Shown piece by piece: positions 18,127 through 27,050 of a DNA stretch of 64,000 bases. Source of the DNA: CAHJXF01 sp038225855 (GTDB lineage Bacteria; Pseudomonadota; Gammaproteobacteria; Burkholderiales; Burkholderiaceae_D); assembly GCA_038225855.1 (NCBI GenBank), contig JBBRQU010000016.1, positions 1-64,000 of the forward strand, read 5' to 3'. A program made the position numbers and the translations under genes. The notes under the pieces are model-generated. The model searched no databases. It saw only the letters and a list, made by a program, of their open reading frames with translations, and was not told the origin of the DNA. Positions within the stretch are counted from its first letter, which is position 1. The number at the start of each line of letters is the position of its first letter.

Positions 18127-19596
18127 ATGAGCGCCGTTCTCAAGTCCACCTCTGCTTCCCATTCCGCACCCACCGGCTTCGCCGACTTCGAGGTCGCCGA
18201 CCTTGCGCTTGCCGCATGGGGCAGGAAGGAAATCTCGATCGCCCAGACCGAGATGCCCGGCCTGATGGCGATACGCGACGAGTTCGCAAACAGCCAGCCG
18301 CTCGCCGGCGCATATGTCACCGGCTCGCTGCACATGACGATCCAGACCGCGGTGCTGATCGAGACACTGCAGGCGCTGGGTGCCGAAGTGCGCTGGGCGT
18401 CGTGCAACATCTTCTCGACGCAAGATCATGCGGCCGCGGCGATCGCGATCAATGGACACAAGGGCCGCGGCACGTCCGTGTTCGCGATCAAGGGCGAATC
18501 GCTGGCCGACTATTGGGACTACACGCATCGCATCTTCGAATGGCCTGCCGACACAAACGGCGCCGTCTATTCGAACATGATCCTCGACGATGGCGGCGAC
18601 GCGACCCTGCTCTTGCATCTGGGGGCGCGCGCCGAACGGGATGCCTCGCTGATCGCCAAGCCCACCAGCGAGGAAGAGACCGAACTCTACGCGGCGATCA
18701 AGGCCAAGCTCGCGATCGATCCGAGCTGGTATTCGACGCGCCTTGCGCACATCAAGGGCGTGACCGAGGAGACCACGACAGGCGTGCATCGCCTCTACGA
18801 AATGCACAAGAAGGGCGAGCTCAAGTTCCCCGCGATCAACGTCAACGACTCGGTCACGAAGTCCAAGTTCGACAATCTCTACGGCTGTCGTGAATCTCTG
18901 GTCGATGCCATCAAGCGCGCCACCGACGTGATGATCGCCGGCAAGGTCGCCGTCGTTGCAGGTTACGGCGACGTGGGCAAGGGTAGCGCGCAGGCGCTGC
19001 GCGCGTTGTCGGCGCAGGTGTGGATCACCGAGGTCGATCCGATCTGCGCGTTGCAGGCCGCGATGGAGGGTTATCGCGTCGTGACGATGGATTACGCGGC
19101 CGACAAGGGCGATATCTTCGTGACCGCGACCGGCAATTACAGAGTCATCACGCACGGCCACATGGCGAAGATGAAGAACCAGGCGATCGTCTGCAACATC
19201 GGTCACTTCGACAACGAGATCGATGTCGCATCGCTCGAGCATTACGAGTGGGACGAGATCAAGCCGCAGGTCGATCACATCGAGTTTCCCGACGGCAAGA
19301 AGATCATCCTGCTCGCCCGGGGTCGGCTCGTGAATCTCGGTTGCGGCACGGGACATCCGAGCTATGTGATGAGCTCGTCGTTCGCGAACCAGACGATCGC
19401 GCAGATCGAGTTGTGGACCAAGAACGCCGACTATCCGGTAGGCGTCTATGTGCTGCCCAAGCATCTCGACGAGAAGGTCGCGCGCCTGCAGTTGCAGAAG
19501 CTGGGCGCGATGCTCACCGCGCTCACGCCCGAGCAGGCCGGCTATATCGGCGTCGAGCGCGAAGGGCCGTACAAGAAGGACACGTATCGGTATTGA
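18127..19596 (+). CDS. ahcY: Adenosylhomocysteinase
   Basis: 489 residues from the ATG at 18127, preceded by AAAGGAG; earlier in-frame starts would read through the riboswitch. It hydrolyses S-adenosylhomocysteine to adenosine and homocysteine, relieving product inhibition of methyltransferases. The NAD-binding loop is VAGYGDVGKGSAQALRA and the C-terminal signature is PYKKDTYRY. First gene of the riboswitch-controlled ahcY, holin-like, metF operon, so homocysteine made here can be remethylated with 5-methyl-THF from MetF. Confidence 0.98.
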   Translation: MSAVLKSTSASHSAPTGFADFEVADLALAAWGRKEISIAQTEMPGLMAIRDEFANSQPLAGAYVTGSLHMTIQTAVLIETLQALGAEVRWASCNIFSTQDHAAAAIAINGHKGRGTSVFAIKGESLADYWDYTHRIFEWPADTNGAVYSNMILDDGGDATLLLHLGARAERDASLIAKPTSEEETELYAAIKAKLAIDPSWYSTRLAHIKGVTEETTTGVHRLYEMHKKGELKFPAINVNDSVTKSKFDNLYGCRESLVDAIKRATDVMIAGKVAVVAGYGDVGKGSAQALRALSAQVWITEVDPICALQAAMEGYRVVTMDYAADKGDIFVTATGNYRVITHGHMAKMKNQAIVCNIGHFDNEIDVASLEHYEWDEIKPQVDHIEFPDGKKIILLARGRLVNLGCGTGHPSYVMSSSFANQTIAQIELWTKNADYPVGVYVLPKHLDEKVARLQLQKLGAMLTALTPEQAGYIGVEREGPYKKDTYRY

Positions 19597-19620
19597 TGGG
19601 ACGCATCGGACCCTGACCGG

Positions 19621-19701
19621 GTCGTCGCCCCGGCGAAGGCCGGGGTCCAAGTGTTGCGCCGCTTCGCGAACTTGGGTCCCGGCCTGCGCCGGGATGACGT
19701 C
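19621..19701. repeat. REP-like paired palindromic repeat
   Basis: Two inverted arms of about 32 bases (19621-19652 and 19670-19701), each holding an inner palindrome of the type CCCGGCGAAGGCCGGG and ending CCAAGT. Arm-to-arm identity is high when one is reverse-complemented. It lies inside the ahcY operon between ahcY and the holin-like gene. A related unit occurs at 26891-26963. Confidence 0.75.
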
Positions 19702-19733
19702 AAAGGCGGCATCGACGTCGAATGGAAAACCTC

Positions 19734-20078
19734 ATGCGCCTCATCCTCGTCTGGCTGATCAACGCGGTCGCGTTGCTCGCTGTGCCCTATGTGATCCCGT
19801 CGATTAGCGTCGACAGCTTCACGACCGCGCTGATCGCGGCGCTCGTGCTCGGCCTGATCAACGCGATCGTGCGACCGATCCTCGTGATCCTCACGTTGCC
19901 GGTTACGCTGCTCACGCTCGGGCTCTTCATCTTCGTGATCAACGGCCTCCTGTTCTGGTTCGTGGGCGACATCCTGACGGGCTTTCATGTCGGCGGCTTC
20001 TGGTCCGGCGTGTTCGGATCGATCGTGTTTTCGGTGATTTCGTGGCTGCTGTCGGCGGTCCTGTTGCGCAATGACTGA
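19734..20078 (+). CDS. Phage holin family (PF04020-type) small membrane protein
   Basis: 114 residues, four hydrophobic segments, typical of the family annotated phage holin family 4 or DUF360: MRLILVWLINAVALLAVPY, then the conserved GLINAIVRPIL and LPVTLLTLGLF. The ATG at 19734 is preferred over 19722 because family members begin MRL and GGAAAA precedes it at good spacing. Function is unknown; it is not a phage gene here. It stands between ahcY and metF, as in many beta-proteobacteria, and overlaps metF by 8 bases. Confidence 0.82.
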   Translation: MRLILVWLINAVALLAVPYVIPSISVDSFTTALIAALVLGLINAIVRPILVILTLPVTLLTLGLFIFVINGLLFWFVGDILTGFHVGGFWSGVFGSIVFSVISWLLSAVLLRND

Positions 20079-20922
20079 AGCACCGTCCATCAGTTTCGAA
20101 TTCTTTCCGCCCCGCACTGCCGACGGCGCCGAAAAACTGCGGGTCGTACGGCGCGAGCTCTCGACCTTGCGGCCCGAGTTCTTTTCGGTGACTTTCGGCG
20201 CCGGCGGCTCGACGCGCGAGGGCACGCTCCTTACGGTGACCGAAATGCATCGCGAGAATGTGGCTGCCGCTCCGCACCTTTCGTGCGTGGGTGCATCGCG
20301 AGACGAGATGCGCGACACGCTGCTTCACTATCGCGAGCTGGGCATCAGGCGTCTCGTCGCGCTGCGCGGCGATCAGCCTTCGGGCAGCGGCGCGTCGGGC
20401 GCCGGCGACTTTCGTTACGCCCGCGATCTGGTCGAGTTCGTGCGCGCCGAAACCGGCGACTGGTTCCACATCGAAGTGGCCGCCTATCCCGAGATGCATC
20501 CGCAAGCGAAATCGCCTGCGGATGATCTTGCGAACCTCGCTGCGAAGTTCAAGGCCGGCGCCGACTCGGCGATCACGCAGTACTTCTACAACGCCGACGC
20601 CTACTTCCGCCTGGTCGATGCAGCGAGTGCGCTGGGCCTCGATGCGGCGATCGTGCCCGGCATCATGCCGATCACCAACTTCACGCAGCTCGCGCGTTTC
20701 TCCGAGGGCTGCGGCGCAGAGATTCCGCGCTGGATGCGACTGAAGCTCGCGTCATTCGGAGACGACAGCGCGTCGATTCGCGCCTTCGGGCTCGATGTCG
20801 TCAGCGCGTTGTGCGCGCGTCTGCTCGAAGGCGGCGCGCGCGGACTGCACTTCTACACGCTCAACCAGTCGGGTGCCTCGACGGCGATCTGCAATCGTCT
20901 GGGCCGCAGATTGGAAGCGTAA
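20071..20922 (+). CDS. metF: 5,10-methylenetetrahydrofolate reductase
   Basis: 283 residues, the usual bacterial MetF TIM-barrel size. It reduces 5,10-methylene-THF to 5-methyl-THF with FAD, supplying methyl groups for methionine synthesis. Motifs are SFEFFPPRT at the start, ALRGDQPSG (with the conserved Asp in the flavin site) and AITQYFYNADAYF. Its ATG overlaps the end of the holin-like gene by 8 bases, so it is translated as part of the SAH-riboswitch operon. Confidence 0.96.
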   Translation: MTEAPSISFEFFPPRTADGAEKLRVVRRELSTLRPEFFSVTFGAGGSTREGTLLTVTEMHRENVAAAPHLSCVGASRDEMRDTLLHYRELGIRRLVALRGDQPSGSGASGAGDFRYARDLVEFVRAETGDWFHIEVAAYPEMHPQAKSPADDLANLAAKFKAGADSAITQYFYNADAYFRLVDAASALGLDAAIVPGIMPITNFTQLARFSEGCGAEIPRWMRLKLASFGDDSASIRAFGLDVVSALCARLLEGGARGLHFYTLNQSGASTAICNRLGRRLEA

Positions 20923-21036
20923 AGCGCGCGCGGCGCTGCGTACTCCGACAAGCCCAAGCCATCGATCAAGATTCGGCGCCGGCTGCCGACATAGAACGGT
21001 ATCGCCCATTGCCGGCTTCGTCTTGCGTCGCTCTTC

Positions 21037-22359
21037 ATGCTCAGAAACAGTATCCAGATATCGGTGGACCAGATCCGCATCGGCATGTTCATCGCCGGGT
21101 TGGACCGCGCATGGCGGGAAACGCCGTTCATGCTGCAGGGGTTCCGCGTCGCCGATCGATCCGACATCGACGCGCTAAAGCAGGAATGCGCGACGGTCAC
21201 GATCGACCCCAAGCATTCGGTTCCGGGGTCGTTCGAGCACTTGTCCGACCTGCATGTTCCCGAGCGCCGCTTCGACGCGCTTGGCTGGATCAAGCGCGTG
21301 CGCGAGCGCTTCGGCATGTTCGGCGCCGCGTCCGAAAAGGTGGCCCGTGAACGCGAAGCGCTGGGGCTGATTCCCCCGGGCATTGTGCCGACGATTTACG
21401 GCGAGATGAAACCGATCGACGCGGAAATCGGGCGCGCCGAAGAGGTCTATCGAGACGCCGATGCGACGCTCGATCTGATCGCAAGGCAGGTGGCCGACGG
21501 CGAGAAGGTCAATCTCGAAGCGATCGGCGGCGCGGTCGAAAACATGGTCGAGAGCGCGATCGCCAATCCCGATGCGCTGATGTGGGTGGCGCGGATTCGA
21601 ACCGAAGACTCGGCCACCTATGCGCACGGCGTGAAGGTTGCGGTATACCTTCTTCAGTTGGGCCGGCATCTCGGCTTTCCCCCCGAGCAACTCGGCAACC
21701 TCGGCGCGATCGGTCTCTTGCTCGACCTGGGCAAGATCAAGGTCGATCGCGATCTGTTGCTCAAAGAGGGGAAGCTCACGACGGCCGAGTTCATCCAGAT
21801 CAAGCGGCATGTCGCGCTCGGCGTCAACGCGCTAGAAGAATCGGGCAACGTGCATCCCGACGTGCGCGACGGCATCGTGCAACATCACGAGAGGCTCGAT
21901 GGCAGCGGTTATCCGAACGGCCTGTCGGGTACGCAGATCAGCATCTACGGCCGCATGGCCGCCGTCGCCGATTCGTTTGCGGCGATGACTTCGCTTCGTC
22001 GATACGCGCAACCGCTGCCGGCCTACGATGCGCTCAAGATTCTCTATGCACAGGGCGGCACGCATTACCACGCCCCGCTGGTCGAGCAATTCGTGCAGGC
22101 GATCGGCGTGTTTCCTGCGGGCTCGCTGGTTGAATTGTCGTCCGGCGAGGTGGCGACCGTGCTCGCCCACAACCGCGTACGTCGCCTCGAGCCGCGCGTG
22201 CTCGTGTTGACCGATCCCGCAAAGAAGCCGATCCACGAGCCCATGCCGCTCGATCTTCTCTTGCAACCGAAAGCCGCCGACGGCGCCGACATCAAGATCG
22301 TGCGTGGCCTGCCGACCGGCGCCTACGGCCTCGATCTCAGGCAATTCTATTTCGCATGA
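21037..22359 (+). CDS. DUF3391/HD-GYP domain protein with altered HD pair
   Basis: 440 residues. A DUF3391-like N-terminal region (about 1-130) precedes an HD-GYP domain, the class of c-di-GMP phosphodiesterases. Conserved elements present: His197 (YAHGVKVA), His258 (KRHVALG), HHERLDGSGYP (His283, His284, Tyr292) and Asp312 (AVADSF). The defining HD pair reads Leu229-Asp230 in LLLDLGKI, so the metal-ligand His is missing. Activity is therefore uncertain; it may use a different metal set or be a binding protein. Its stop overlaps the start of the GGDEF-EAL gene (ATGA), so the two are co-translated. Confidence 0.9.
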   Translation: MLRNSIQISVDQIRIGMFIAGLDRAWRETPFMLQGFRVADRSDIDALKQECATVTIDPKHSVPGSFEHLSDLHVPERRFDALGWIKRVRERFGMFGAASEKVAREREALGLIPPGIVPTIYGEMKPIDAEIGRAEEVYRDADATLDLIARQVADGEKVNLEAIGGAVENMVESAIANPDALMWVARIRTEDSATYAHGVKVAVYLLQLGRHLGFPPEQLGNLGAIGLLLDLGKIKVDRDLLLKEGKLTTAEFIQIKRHVALGVNALEESGNVHPDVRDGIVQHHERLDGSGYPNGLSGTQISIYGRMAAVADSFAAMTSLRRYAQPLPAYDALKILYAQGGTHYHAPLVEQFVQAIGVFPAGSLVELSSGEVATVLAHNRVRRLEPRVLVLTDPAKKPIHEPMPLDLLLQPKAADGADIKIVRGLPTGAYGLDLRQFYFA

Positions 22360-23843
22360 ATCTTTGGCCCAGAGCTGGGGGCGGGCGCACGACTCTCGGG
22401 AGTGCGGTGCGGATTGCGGCTGTGTCCACGGCTGTATCCACGCCTGCTCCCGCGTACTTCGACGAAGCGCATCAGTGCGATGTCGACGCGCTGCTTGCGT
22501 ATCTCAATGCGTTGATCGCGAAGCGTCGCACCGACCTCTTGCAAGTATGCCTTGCGTCCGAAGCCGAACCGCAAGCGGCTATGGAAAGCGGCTTCAGCGT
22601 TTTCCTGATCGAGCTGCGGCGCAGCGATCGTACGCGCGCCCTGGCCGGCGTCGGGGCCGCACGCGAAGTTCTCGCGACCCTCTGTCGTCGCGCCGCCGAG
22701 ATGCTGCGATCGGGCGACCGTTTCGCGCTGATCGGCGTCGACGATCTGCTGCTGGTGCTGCCCGAAGTCAACAGTGTCGGACGTGCGCTGCTGGTCGCGG
22801 CTCGACTCGTGCAGATCCTGCAGGAGCCGATGCGCGCTGTGGGCGCTCATGTGCGGATTCGACCGGCGATCGGCTGCGCATTGTTTCCAGCGCATGGCGG
22901 TGATGCGGAAACGCTGATCGCCGCGGCCGATCGCGCCTGCCGCGCAGCGCGCGTCACGCAAGAGGGGTATCGCATCGCAGAGAGCGGCAAGCAGGTCGAA
23001 GAGGATGCAAAACTGTCGGTCGATCTCGAAGCCGCTCTGCAAGCCAATCAGCTCGAGGTGTGGCTGCAGCCTCAATACAATCTGCGCACGCGACGCTTCG
23101 ATGCGGCCGAGGCGCTGATTCGATGGCCGCGCTCCGCGAGCATCGCACCGGTCGCACCCATCAAGGTGATCGAATTGGCCGAGCAACAAGGCCTCATGCC
23201 GATGCTGACGCTGTTCGTGCTCAATACCGTGCTTCGCCAATCGGCCGCGTTCACGCAGCGAGGGATCGATCTTCGCATCGCGGTCAATCTATCGGCTTCG
23301 ATGCTGACCGACGTGAATCTGCCGCGCACCGTGCAGCAGGCGCTCGAACTGTGGGATGTGGCACCCGATCGCCTGACGCTCGAAGTCACCGAGAACACGC
23401 TGATGCAGGACATCGAGGGATCGCTCGCGACGCTGCACGCGTTGAAACGCATCGGCACGCGCCTGTCGCTCGACGATTTCGGCACCGGGTATTCGTCGTT
23501 CGCGTATCTGCGACGCATGCCGCTCGACGAGTTGAAGATCGATCAATTGTTCGTGCGCAATCTGGGTGCCGCCAATAGCGACGCCTCGGATCCCCAGCGC
23601 GACGGGGACTTGCGGATCGTTCGATCGATCGTCGATGTCGCGCACAACTTCGATCTGCAAACGGTGGCCGAAGGCGTCGAAGACGAAGCGACCCTGAAGC
23701 TGCTCGAAGGCCTGGGGTGCGACGTGATCCAGGGATACTTCACGGCTCGGCCGATGCCGATCGCGAGATTCGAAGCGTGGTGGCGCGAACGCCGCCTGGA
23801 ATCAAACCCGGACTACCGGACGCCTTCTTCAGTGACGATATAG
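22356..23843 (+). CDS. GGDEF-EAL protein: degenerate GGDEF, intact EAL phosphodiesterase
   Basis: 495 residues. The GGDEF half (about 75-210) has lost its signature, reading GVDDL near 127-131, so cyclase activity is not expected. The EAL half keeps the key residues: Glu252 in AAEALIRW, Asn in NLSASML, Glu in EVTENTLM, the DDFGTGYSS loop, Lys in LKIDQLF and Glu in AEGVED. It should hydrolyse c-di-GMP to pGpG. No membrane segment is visible. Translationally coupled to the HD-GYP-like gene upstream; its 3' end overlaps the convergent cyclo-ligase gene by 31 bases. Confidence 0.92.
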   Translation: MNLWPRAGGGRTTLGSAVRIAAVSTAVSTPAPAYFDEAHQCDVDALLAYLNALIAKRRTDLLQVCLASEAEPQAAMESGFSVFLIELRRSDRTRALAGVGAAREVLATLCRRAAEMLRSGDRFALIGVDDLLLVLPEVNSVGRALLVAARLVQILQEPMRAVGAHVRIRPAIGCALFPAHGGDAETLIAAADRACRAARVTQEGYRIAESGKQVEEDAKLSVDLEAALQANQLEVWLQPQYNLRTRRFDAAEALIRWPRSASIAPVAPIKVIELAEQQGLMPMLTLFVLNTVLRQSAAFTQRGIDLRIAVNLSASMLTDVNLPRTVQQALELWDVAPDRLTLEVTENTLMQDIEGSLATLHALKRIGTRLSLDDFGTGYSSFAYLRRMPLDELKIDQLFVRNLGAANSDASDPQRDGDLRIVRSIVDVAHNFDLQTVAEGVEDEATLKLLEGLGCDVIQGYFTARPMPIARFEAWWRERRLESNPDYRTPSSVTI

Positions 23844-24484
23844 TCCAGCGGCATGTCGTGCGGGCCGGACTTGAAGTTCTCGATGCGCATCGACTCGTAC
23901 GCCACCCCGATCGCCTTGAAGCGGCGCGATGCGAGCGTGCGATCGTAATAGCCGCCGCCGTATCCGAGACGATGCCGCACGCCGTCGGGCCCGATCGAAA
24001 AGCCCACGCACGGCACCAGCAGCAGCTCGACATACACCGCGTTGCCCGAGGTCGGCACCGGAACGCCGAGGAAGCCTGGCGCCATCGCCGAATGCGGCTT
24101 CCAATGTACGAAAGTCAACGGCCGAAGAACCCGATCGACGAGCGGCAGTCCGATACGATGGCCGCCCTTGGTCAACTCGTGAAACAACGGGCGCAGGTCG
24201 GGTTCGTTGCGGATCGGCCAGTAGCCGCCGATCTTCCACGGAGATCGACTCGTTCCCAGCATGTCGCGCAAGAGCGTACGCAAGTGGTCGGCGATGCGCT
24301 CGTCTTTTTCGGCGCGCGCCGGCTCGGACAACTCGTTGCGCAGCGCCAGCAGCCGTCTGCGCTCGGCCTCGCGCGACGCGTCGGACACGTCGCTTTGCGC
24401 ATAGTCCCCCGCGTCGCCCCGCGCATCGCTTGCGATGGTGGACGACCTTTCGAAGTCCGGTGCGGGAGGCGTCGAGACGGTCAT
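23813..24484 (-). CDS. 5-formyltetrahydrofolate cyclo-ligase
   Basis: 223 residues, a little longer than usual because of an N-terminal extension of about 35 residues. It converts 5-formyl-THF to 5,10-methenyl-THF using ATP, rescuing an inhibitory folate form. Motifs are GGYWPIRNEPDLRPL and the phosphate-binding GYGGGYYDRTL near the C-terminus. Divergent from the slt gene across a palindrome-rich gap; convergent with the EAL gene. Confidence 0.92.
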   Translation of the reverse strand: MTVSTPPAPDFERSSTIASDARGDAGDYAQSDVSDASREAERRRLLALRNELSEPARAEKDERIADHLRTLLRDMLGTSRSPWKIGGYWPIRNEPDLRPLFHELTKGGHRIGLPLVDRVLRPLTFVHWKPHSAMAPGFLGVPVPTSGNAVYVELLLVPCVGFSIGPDGVRHRLGYGGGYYDRTLASRRFKAIGVAYESMRIENFKSGPHDMPLDYIVTEEGVR

Positions 24485-24507
24485 GGGTCAATGCTATGCT
24501 AAGTAGC

Positions 24508-24538
24508 GCGATGAGTCATCGCCGGCGAACCGGCGATG
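24508..24538. repeat. Overlapping palindromes between cyclo-ligase and slt genes
   Basis: GCGATGAGTCATCGC (24508-24522) is a perfect 7-base inverted repeat around a central G. It shares CATCGC with a second perfect hairpin, CATCGCCGG-CGAA-CCGGCGATG (24517-24538, 9-bp stem, 4-base loop). The two stems exclude each other in RNA. It may be an operator for the divergent pair or part of the slt leader. Confidence 0.6.
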
Positions 24539-24631
24539 TCCGCCGTTGATGCCGACGAGTTCTCTCGCAATACCGCTTCAAGAGGCGCGTTTCAATTGTC
24601 TTCCAGTCGTCGAGTCGTGCGTTATGCATCG

Positions 24632-26851
24632 ATGCTCTCTCCATTTCGCGTCATCGTTCGTTCACTGGTTCGCCAACTCGTTCGCATACTCGCGTGTGTA
24701 CTCATCCCGGGACTCGCGCTAACGTTGCAGGCGCATGCAGCCCGCCCGCAGGCCCGTCCTCCGGACGCGACGCAGCTTGCGATGCAGATCAGCAGTCCCG
24801 ACGACGCTTTCATTACGGCGCACGACGCCGTGCGCGTGGGCGACCAGGAACGCGCAGCCATTTTTTCACAGCGCACTGTCGCGCTCGATCCTCGCTACCC
24901 GTTGGTCTCGTATCTGGAGTACTGGGCGCTCGCCAGGCAGCTCCGTGACTACGGCGATGCGCTCTCGTCGGGCGCGCCCGACGATGCGGTGCGTGGCTTC
25001 CTCGCGCGCAACAAGGGCAGCGTAGTCGCCGACCTCGCGCGCCGCGACTGGCTGCTGGCGCTGGGCAAGCGCGGCGAGTGGGGTACGTTCGAAACCGAGA
25101 TGCCCGGATTCGTCTTGAACGACGACGCACAGATCACATGCTTCAACCTCGCCGCCCGGGCGCTGCGCCAGGTCCGCGGCACATCTGCGGCTCAGCGGTC
25201 GTCCGGCGGGAATGCCGAAGGGACCGCGACGCCCGAGTCCGAGGCCGCGTCGAAGAACGCATCGATCGCGGACCTCCTGCGCGCGTCCCGGATCGCGCTT
25301 GCGCAACCGCGCAACTATGCGAGCGACGTGGGCGCCTGTCCGACCCTGGCCCGTATCCTGGTTGCCGAGAAGCGCATCTCGCATCAGGACATCTGGTCGT
25401 GGATACGCCTCGCGTCGGACGCGAACAATCTCACCGCAGCGCGACGCTACGCGCTGCTCCTGTCCGATACCGAACGCGGCGGCGACCGCGGCGCCGACTC
25501 TGCGCGCTTCTACAAGCAGTTCGATGCAGTGCTCGACAAGCCCGCGTTGTGGTTGGGCAGGCTCGGTGACGAAGACAACCTGGCCGCGCGCTGGAAACGT
25601 GAACTCGTCGTGCTCGCTCTCGCGCGCATGGCGCGAAACGATCCGGCGCAAGCCGCCGCAACCATGCAGCGGCGACCCGCCGAAGCGCTGAGCGGATCGG
25701 AGCGCGCCTATCTCTATGCCCAACTCGCCGCGGCTGCGGCGAAAAAGCAGATGTCGGACGCCAACGACTATTCGAAGAAATCGCTCGCGGCCGAAGGCTT
25801 GTCGGAAGACATATTGACGTGGCAGGTTCGAGGCGCCTTGCGTGCGGAAGACTGGCGACTCGTCGAGGCGCTGATCGAAAAGATGCCGACCGAGATGAAA
25901 GGCGCGCAAGCAGCCGAGGGCACATGGGCGTACTGGCTCGCGCGCGCCTGGAAAGCGCACAAGAAGAACGAGGCGGCGCAGGCGTTGTTCACGCAAGTCT
26001 CTGAACAGTTCGGCTTCTACGGGCAGCTCGCGACTGAAGAACTCGGACGGAAGATCACGCTGCCCGCGCGCGCGCCGCCGGTCACCGAGCCCGAAGTGAT
26101 TGCGGTCAAGAGTCTTCCGGGGTTCACGCGCGCGCTTTACTTCTATCGGCTAGACATGCGCCGCGAGGGCAACCTCGAATGGAACTTTGCTTTGCGCGGC
26201 ATGAGCGACCGCGACCTGCTTGCCTCGGCCGAGTGGGCCAGCCGGAACATGCGGCTCGACCGTGCGGTCAACACCGCCGATCGAACGAAGAACGAGCACG
26301 ACTTCGCCTTTCGTTTTCTGATGCCATTCAAGGCGCAGATGCAGGAGAAGGCCGCTGCCAACGGGCTCGATCTCGAATGGGTCTACGGGCTGATCCGACA
26401 GGAATCGCGTTTCGTGACTGTCGCGCGATCGTCCGCAGGCGCGTCGGGACTGATGCAGTTGATGCCGTCGACCGCGCGCTATGTCGCCCGGAAGATCGGC
26501 ATGGATGACTACCGTCCCGACGCCGTCGTCGACATCGATACCAATCTCGCATTGGGGACCGGCTATCTGCGCATGGTGCTCGATGATCTGGACAATCTGC
26601 CCGTCCTCGCGACGGCTGCGTACAACGCCGGGCCGGGCCGGCCGCGTGCGTGGAGAGCGACCCTGACCCGACCGATCGAGGGCGCGATCTTCGCCGAAAC
26701 GATCCCGTTCAACGAGACCCGCGACTACGTGAAGAAAGTGATGAGCAACGCCACCTATTACGCGGTGCTCCTCACGGGCAAGCCGCAGTCGCTGAAAACG
26801 CGCATGGGCTTCGTCGCGCAGCGGGGCTATACGGCGAGCGAGCTGCCTTAA
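24632..26851 (+). CDS. slt: Soluble lytic murein transglycosylase (Slt70-like)
   Basis: 739 residues from the ATG at 24632, which gives a signal peptide (MLSPFRVIVRS, hydrophobic LACVLIPGLALTLQAHA). An earlier ATG at 24536 would add 32 polar residues and lies inside a hairpin. A long alpha-helical superhelix region is followed by a C-terminal SLT domain with catalytic Glu in IRQESRF, then SSAGASGLMQLMPSTA and AYNAGPGR. It cleaves peptidoglycan glycan strands to 1,6-anhydro products in the periplasm. Alone on the plus strand after the divergent cyclo-ligase gene. Confidence 0.92.
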   Translation: MLSPFRVIVRSLVRQLVRILACVLIPGLALTLQAHAARPQARPPDATQLAMQISSPDDAFITAHDAVRVGDQERAAIFSQRTVALDPRYPLVSYLEYWALARQLRDYGDALSSGAPDDAVRGFLARNKGSVVADLARRDWLLALGKRGEWGTFETEMPGFVLNDDAQITCFNLAARALRQVRGTSAAQRSSGGNAEGTATPESEAASKNASIADLLRASRIALAQPRNYASDVGACPTLARILVAEKRISHQDIWSWIRLASDANNLTAARRYALLLSDTERGGDRGADSARFYKQFDAVLDKPALWLGRLGDEDNLAARWKRELVVLALARMARNDPAQAAATMQRRPAEALSGSERAYLYAQLAAAAAKKQMSDANDYSKKSLAAEGLSEDILTWQVRGALRAEDWRLVEALIEKMPTEMKGAQAAEGTWAYWLARAWKAHKKNEAAQALFTQVSEQFGFYGQLATEELGRKITLPARAPPVTEPEVIAVKSLPGFTRALYFYRLDMRREGNLEWNFALRGMSDRDLLASAEWASRNMRLDRAVNTADRTKNEHDFAFRFLMPFKAQMQEKAAANGLDLEWVYGLIRQESRFVTVARSSAGASGLMQLMPSTARYVARKIGMDDYRPDAVVDIDTNLALGTGYLRMVLDDLDNLPVLATAAYNAGPGRPRAWRATLTRPIEGAIFAETIPFNETRDYVKKVMSNATYYAVLLTGKPQSLKTRMGFVAQRGYTASELP

Positions 26852-26890
26852 CCGGCCGAATCAAATGAGCGACACGCATTGCACCCTCCG

Positions 26891-26963
26891 GTCGTTCCCG
26901 CGCACGCGGGAATCCCGCGTCTTTCTAAGCACGCCGCTGGATCCCTGCTTTCGCAGGGACGAC
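26891..26963. repeat. REP-like paired palindromic repeat
   Basis: Left arm GTCGTTCCCGCGCACGCGGG plus AATCC (26891-26915) and right arm ending CGCAGGGACGAC (26939-26963). The right arm, reverse-complemented, starts GTCGTCCCTGCGAAAGCAGG and ends GATCC. Same plan as the unit at 19621-19701. It sits in the 199-base gap between slt and the NDUFA9-like gene, which holds nothing else recognisable. Confidence 0.7.
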
Positions 26964-27050
26964 GAAGCATGTTTATTGCATCACGTATTTCGCAATCTCG
27001 ATGAAATGCGCGGCTCATAGCGCGGTTCGAACTTTCTCGAATTCTCTCCC

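Noticed and set aside
19734..20078. Prophage remnant, because of the holin family name
   Set aside because: The family is a general small membrane protein and the operon setting with ahcY and metF is metabolic; no other phage gene is near.
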